From Alphaproteobacteria bacterium (GTDB lineage: Bacteria; Pseudomonadota; Alphaproteobacteria; Paracaedibacterales; CAIOTO01), in assembly GCA_030727085.1 (NCBI GenBank), contig JANRCF010000043.1, forward strand, positions 1-9,425: a stretch of DNA of 9,425 bases, in the 5' to 3' direction. The translations under genes and the position numbers were made by a program. Of this stretch, positions 6,444-9,425 are shown piece by piece. The first letter of the stretch is position 1; each line of letters opens with the position of its first letter. The notes under the pieces are model-generated. The model was not told the DNA's origin and did not search any database. It was given only the letters and a program-made list of their open reading frames with translations.

Positions 6444-7361
6444 TCATGTAGTCGCAGACCGCTGCTTTAACAAATACGATGGATCATGGCGCGCATATTG
6501 AATAACGCTACACGATGCAAAAATCAACACCCCCCCACCAATAACATACCATGATGGAATTTCACCAAACCAAATAATGCCAAACACGCAACCCAGCGGG
6601 AAACGTGCAAATTTAAACGGCGCCAAGAACGCTGCACTTGCGTATGCGTAAGCATAAATCAACAACCACTGAACAACGCAATATAGGCATGCAATGGCGG
6701 CTACGACTGCCCAATCCCAGGCATTAAGTGGCACCCACGAACAATAAGCAAATGGTGCACTTAACAATGTCATTCCGCCCAGCAAATACGTTAACGACAC
6801 CTCTGTCGAATCAATAAGTGACACTTTTTTCACAAACAACGACGATGCGGAATAACATACAGCAGACATTAATGGCAGCAGAGCATTCCATGAAAATACG
6901 GTCATCGATGGTTTTAACACAATGCATACCCCCACCCCGCCAAGCAGCAACGCTGCAATTGTGGATGGTCGCAGCGCTTCTTTAAAAAACATAGCCGCTC
7001 CCAGTGTTGTAAGAATTGCACTGGTAAGTGATAACGTTGTGACATCCGCTAACGGTAATTTTTGCAAAGCCATAATCAATAAAGCATTTCCAATTGCACC
7101 AATAATTGCTTTTTTGGTGTGCCAACGTTTATTGGGAGTACGTGCAACATTTGGCCAATGGCGAATCAACCATGGTATACAAAACAAAAAACCGATCCCT
7201 GCCTTTAGAAAGAGAAGTTGCCCAGCAGAAATTGGTGTTTTGAGGCCATGAACAAGTGCGTTGCTTGTGCTGACCAATAAGGCCGAGAAAACAATAAAAA
7301 ACGCACCCTTTTTATTCCAAAGGGCAGCTGTGTGTTGTGTGTTATTTGAGGGGGGGTTCAT
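6444..7361 (-). CDS. EamA-family DMT superfamily permease
   Basis: A 305-residue inner-membrane permease of the drug/metabolite transporter superfamily. It has ten predicted helices in two EamA repeats (~19-150 and ~155-289). Each repeat ends in a conserved acidic block: FFKEALRP (125-132) in the first, and APFKFARFPLGCVFGIIWFGE (247-267) in the second. Related proteins in intracellular alphaproteobacteria include the S-adenosylmethionine transporter of Rickettsia, but EamA substrates vary widely and none can be assigned here. The ATG at 7361 is preceded by AAAGGA with five bases spacing, and this ribosome binding site lies within a short direct-repeat array. The gene appears to be transcribed alone. 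No intrinsic terminator was seen after the TGA at 6444. Confidence 0.9.
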   Translation of the reverse strand: MNPPSNNTQHTAALWNKKGAFFIVFSALLVSTSNALVHGLKTPISAGQLLFLKAGIGFLFCIPWLIRHWPNVARTPNKRWHTKKAIIGAIGNALLIMALQKLPLADVTTLSLTSAILTTLGAAMFFKEALRPSTIAALLLGGVGVCIVLKPSMTVFSWNALLPLMSAVCYSASSLFVKKVSLIDSTEVSLTYLLGGMTLLSAPFAYCSWVPLNAWDWAVVAAIACLYCVVQWLLIYAYAYASAAFLAPFKFARFPLGCVFGIIWFGEIPSWYVIGGGVLIFASCSVIQYARHDPSYLLKQRSATT

Positions 7362-7367
7362 TAATAT

Positions 7368-7424
7368 CCTTTGTCATTTCAGGCAGCCTTTGTCCTTTCA
7401 GACGTCCTTTGTCATTCCCGCGCA
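7368..7424. repeat. Three 19-base direct repeats upstream of the permease gene
   Basis: Units start at 7368, 7387 and 7406. Each begins CCTTTGTC and the first two continue with TTTCAG. On the minus strand each unit contains GACAAAGG, and the unit nearest the gene provides the AAAGGA ribosome binding site of the permease. The third unit merges into the REP-like sequence beginning GTCATTCCCGCGCAGGCGG. Confidence 0.7.
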
Positions 7425-7553
7425 GGCGGAAATCCAGAAAGACTTGATTCCAAACCTTTAAGTTTAGCTGTGCCTCCAAGATGACCTTAGATCCCCGCCT
7501 CCGCGAAGATAACAGAAAGACATACAGAGATCCCCGGATCGAGTCCGAAGATG
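7411..7553. repeat. Patchwork of degenerate REP-like fragments
   Basis: The gap between the permease gene and yebC carries three fragments of common proteobacterial intergenic palindromes. These are GTCATTCCCGCGCAGGCGG...ATCCAG (7411-7437), GATCCCCGCCTCCGCG (7490-7505, then AAGATAAC) and GATCCCCGGATCGAGTCCG (7529-7547, then AAGATG). The last two show short inverted arms but no full hairpin. An open frame that reads through here is typical repeat-derived translation (FRLRGNDKG) and is not a gene. Confidence 0.55.
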
Positions 7554-7568
7554 CTAATAGAAATTGAA

Positions 7569-8315
7569 TCAACTCGCCAACTTCTGTGCAACCTCATCCG
7601 TCACTTCGAAATTCGCATACACGTTTTGCACGTCATCATTATCTTCAAGCGTATCAATCATCTTAATCAATGTACGCGCTATGTCTTCATCACAACTGAT
7701 CGTATTCAATGGGCGCCACATAATTTTCGCTTCCATCGGGTCACCCAACGTTTCAATCACAGCATCACGAACGGTTGCAAACGCATCCATTGGGCAGGTG
7801 ATCTCAAGCGCATCTTCAGTGTCATCCACATTATCAGCCCCCGCATCAACCGCAGCTTCAAATACAGTATCAAACCCTTTTGCACGATCAAAACGAATCA
7901 AACCAACCCGTTCAAATTGAAATGCAACACCACCGGTTTCACCTAGACTTCCACCGTGTTTTGAAAAAATCGAACGAATTTCAGAGGCTGTACGATTACG
8001 ATTATCGGTCAAACCTTCGATAATTACAGCAACGCCGCCAGCGCCATACCCTTCATAACGCACTTCATCGTAATTCGTATTATCTTCACCGCCAATAACT
8101 TTCTTAAGCGCACGCTCAATGTTATCTTTCGGCATATTAACACCGCGCGCAGCAGCCAATGCTGATCGCAACCTAGGATTCGTTGCAGGATCCGGCAAAC
8201 CAGACTTTGCCGCCACAATAATTTCACGTGTGAGCTTTGCAAACGTACGTGCGCGTTTTGAATCTTGCGCGCCTTTGCGGTGCATAATGTTCTTAAATTG
8301 GGAATGTCCAGCCAT
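7569..8315 (-). CDS. yebC: YebC/PmpR family protein
   Basis: A cytoplasmic protein of 248 residues, the usual length for the family. The N-terminus MAGHSQFKNIMHRK, followed by KAR-type TFAKLTREI, is diagnostic. Further conserved blocks are NMPKDNIERALKK (60-72), YEGYGAGGVAVIIE (87-100), TDNRNRTASEIRSIFSKHGG (102-121) and GGVAFQFERVG (127-137). The acidic C-terminus contains LEDNDDVQNVYANFE. Members have been described as transcriptional regulators (PmpR) and as ribosome-associated factors easing translation of difficult sequences; which applies here is unknown. The ATG at 8315 has only a weak GAG-type ribosome binding site. In many bacteria yebC precedes ruvC, but here it stands alone between a tRNA gene and the permease gene. 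A plausible promoter lies at 8351-8379. Confidence 0.97.
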   Translation of the reverse strand: MAGHSQFKNIMHRKGAQDSKRARTFAKLTREIIVAAKSGLPDPATNPRLRSALAAARGVNMPKDNIERALKKVIGGEDNTNYDEVRYEGYGAGGVAVIIEGLTDNRNRTASEIRSIFSKHGGSLGETGGVAFQFERVGLIRFDRAKGFDTVFEAAVDAGADNVDDTEDALEITCPMDAFATVRDAVIETLGDPMEAKIMWRPLNTISCDEDIARTLIKMIDTLEDNDDVQNVYANFEVTDEVAQKLAS

Positions 8316-8350
8316 GCGATCTCGTTATTTTAGAAAAATGAAGCTAGTAT

Positions 8351-8379
8351 ACAATACAACAGTCTGTCGCCGTTTTCAA
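8351..8379 (-). promoter_or_regulatory. yebC: Candidate promoter of yebC
   Basis: On the minus strand TTGAAA (8374-8379) is followed after 17 bases by TATTGT (8351-8356), with five and four consensus matches. A TATACT just downstream could serve as an alternative -10 box. The leader to ATG 8315 would be about 30 bases. Confidence 0.4.
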
Positions 8380-8501
8380 CTATACATGGCAGGATTTTTA
8401 CTTAGTTTGGCTGTATTTGGGAATAGGATTTAATTGGCTTAACTGTGCACTTTTTGCACTTCGCAGCAACATCTTGCTTTAACGCTCTTCGCGACAGCAA
8501 A

Positions 8502-8591
8502 TGGAGGATGGGGTGGGATTCGAACCCACGGAGGGCTCTCACCCTCGCCGGTTTTCAAGACCGGTTCCTTAAACCACTCGGACACCCATCC
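8502..8591 (-). tRNA. tRNA-Ser (anticodon UGA)
   Basis: The minus strand folds as a complete class II tRNA. The acceptor stem is GGATGGG with CCCATCC, the D stem TCC with GGA, and the anticodon stem CCGGT with ACCGG around loop CTTGAAA. The anticodon TGA lies at 8555-8557. A long variable arm (GAGGG with CCCTC) is typical of tRNA-Ser, and the T stem is GTGGG with CCCAC around TTCGAAT. CCA is encoded (8502-8504). The discriminator base at 8505 reads U in the RNA, whereas serine tRNAs usually carry G. It reads UCA and, by wobble, other UCN codons. Confidence 0.96.
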
Positions 8592-8605
8592 AATTCATAA
8601 ATGTT

Positions 8606-8634
8606 ACTATGCAAAAAAGCGCGAAAAAGATCAA
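8606..8634 (-). promoter_or_regulatory. Candidate promoter of tRNA-Ser
   Basis: TTGATC (8629-8634) and CATAGT (8606-8611) are separated by exactly 17 bases, placing the transcription start about 8 bases before the mature tRNA 5' end at 8591. The -35 box overlaps the TGA stop codon of the preceding membrane protein gene. Confidence 0.5.
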
Positions 8635-9173
8635 GCTTTTTTTAGTGTAAAAAACCTGAAATAAGCATAAACATCAGGAATACTTATATTAAACGCCAAA
8701 AATGGAATCACCAACAAACTTACTCCACTTATAAATTCAAAAGCGCCCGTACTCAATAAGGACGCATCGCTCAAATATCCCGCCATGCGCATTGACAGCA
8801 AACCATCAGCAGTTAGGATTGTAGCAATCGAACAATAAGTGATCACAAAGCCTCGATCAGAAACACTTTGCACGGCTTCAAAGAACGATTTTCGCTGGAC
8901 ACACAATGGAGGGGATGTTGTTACGATGACAATACGTTCTGTTTGTACTGATTGATCTTTAAATCTTGGCTTTGAGCACCTATAATTTTCTGCTAATTCC
9001 TCATCCTGCAATTCTTGCGTTCTATTTAATTCTTTCAGGGCACTGTCAAACTCATCATCAGAAACACACGCATAACTTCTTATTTCAACTGCCCCAATCA
9101 AACAAACAAAAACAATTATTGTGTCAAGAATGTGGCGCGCCAGCGTAGTCAAACCGTAGTACGCCGGGATCAT
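8631..9173 (-). CDS. Hypothetical membrane protein coupled to petA
   Basis: A 180-residue protein I do not recognise. It has a hydrophobic N-terminal segment (~15-29), which could be an anchor or an uncleaved signal. Next comes an acidic, probably helical stretch (37-62, rich in Asp, Glu and Leu), then a polar region (63-107). Two further hydrophobic helices (~108-126 and ~141-163) precede a basic tail ending FTLKKA. The ATG at 9173 overlaps the petA stop in ATGA (9170-9173), so translational coupling to the Rieske gene is likely, and no separate ribosome binding site is visible. In most alphaproteobacteria petB follows petA, and this protein does not look like cytochrome b. It could be a lineage-specific insertion or a respiratory accessory factor. 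An internal start is possible but no better one was found. Confidence 0.65.
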   Translation of the reverse strand: MIPAYYGLTTLARHILDTIIVFVCLIGAVEIRSYACVSDDEFDSALKELNRTQELQDEELAENYRCSKPRFKDQSVQTERIVIVTTSPPLCVQRKSFFEAVQSVSDRGFVITYCSIATILTADGLLSMRMAGYLSDASLLSTGAFEFISGVSLLVIPFLAFNISIPDVYAYFRFFTLKKA

Positions 9174-9425
9174 CCGATGCGAAGAGTCTTGTTGTTATTC
9201 ATAAACTGATATGACGGCACTTCAAGATTTTTAGGCGCAGGCCCTTTTATAATACGCCCTGAACCATCATAAACTGATCCATGACATGCACATAGCCATC
9301 CACCATCAATACCATCCGATTGCAACCCACGACGTTCATTCGGCACGCAACCTAAATGCGTACAAACACCCACCACCACTAACCACGCTGGGTTTTTAGC
9401 AAAGCGTTCCTGGTCTGTTTGTGGG
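9170..9425 (-). CDS. petA: Ubiquinol-cytochrome c reductase Rieske iron-sulfur subunit, C-terminal part
   Basis: The last ~84 codons of a Rieske protein, cut by the right edge of the window. The cytochrome bc1 Rieske subunit carries a 2Fe-2S cluster on the periplasmic side and passes electrons from ubiquinol to cytochrome c1. Both cluster boxes are present: CTHLGC and CACHGS, each supplying a Cys and a His ligand plus the disulfide cysteines. They are followed by YDGSGRIIKGPAP and NLEVPSYQF, and the protein ends KTLRIG. The frame continues upstream of the apparent GTG at 9379 through PAWLVVVGV to the window edge, so that GTG is not the start. The box 2 spacing and the GPAPKNLEVP tail are of the alphaproteobacterial/mitochondrial type. 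The stop overlaps the start of the next gene (ATGA), and petB is not found downstream. Confidence 0.95.
   Translation of the reverse strand, partial: PQTDQERFAKNPAWLVVVGVCTHLGCVPNERRGLQSDGIDGGWLCACHGSVYDGSGRIIKGPAPKNLEVPSYQFMNNNKTLRIG

Noticed and set aside
6922..7251. 109-codon plus-strand open frame opposite the permease gene
   Set aside because: Antisense to a convincing EamA protein, with no ribosome binding site or recognisable motif.
7342..7572. 76-codon minus-strand open frame over the permease start and the repeat region
   Set aside because: It is made of translated REP-like repeats (FRLRGNDKG is a familiar artefact) and overlaps the permease start.
7551..7946. 131- and 118-codon plus-strand open frames opposite yebC
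   Set aside because: They are antisense shadows of the conserved yebC gene and their translations show no domain-like pattern.
8445..8459. Small palindrome GTGCA-CTTTT-TGCAC downstream of the tRNA gene
   Set aside because: The stem is only five pairs and has no T-run, too weak to call as a terminator.

Overview
The window most resembles an alphaproteobacterium with a host-associated, Holosporales- or Rickettsiales-like lifestyle. This is inferred from the gene set: a Rieske protein of the alphaproteobacterial/mitochondrial type, a short HIG1-domain membrane protein, two paralogous MFS carriers, a DMT permease like those of intracellular bacteria, degenerate palindromic intergenic repeats, and a protein that reads as a mitochondrial carrier family (MCF) member. 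No rRNA or other taxonomic marker is present, so the assignment is provisional.

All protein genes lie on the minus strand except the HIG1 gene. From left to right: (1) 1-126, AT-rich, with a minus-strand promoter-like sequence pointing off the left edge. (2) 127-1990, the most unusual locus. An intact OmpR-type response regulator gene (1211-1936) is followed 58 bases later by an MCF-like gene (250-1191). That gene runs into a second, frameshifted copy of the last ~118 bases of the response regulator gene (127-258) and takes its stop codon from it. (3) 2049-2139, a degenerate REP-like palindrome. (4) 2162-5874, two paralogous MFS transporters and glutathione synthetase; the second MFS gene and gshB overlap by ATGA. 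The first MFS gene (5874 to 4504) has a good sigma70-like promoter overlapped by a perfect palindrome. (5) 6062-6297, a plus-strand HIG1 gene with its own terminator. (6) 6444-7361, an EamA-family permease whose ribosome binding site lies in the first of three 19-base direct repeats, next to a patchwork of REP-like fragments. (7) 7569-8315, yebC. (8) 8502-8591, tRNA-Ser(UGA) with encoded CCA. (9) 8631-9173, an unrecognised membrane protein whose start overlaps the stop of (10) a Rieske gene (petA) that continues off the right edge.

The carriers (MFS x2, DMT, MCF) suggest a cell that depends on uptake or exchange of metabolites. gshB provides redox buffering, and petA and HIG1 point to aerobic respiration. 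The MCF-like gene, lodged between an intact and a decayed copy of the same response-regulator 3' end, is the best candidate for something new. Its tripartite repeats and a matched loss of one salt-bridge pair argue that it is a genuine carrier fold in a bacterial genome.
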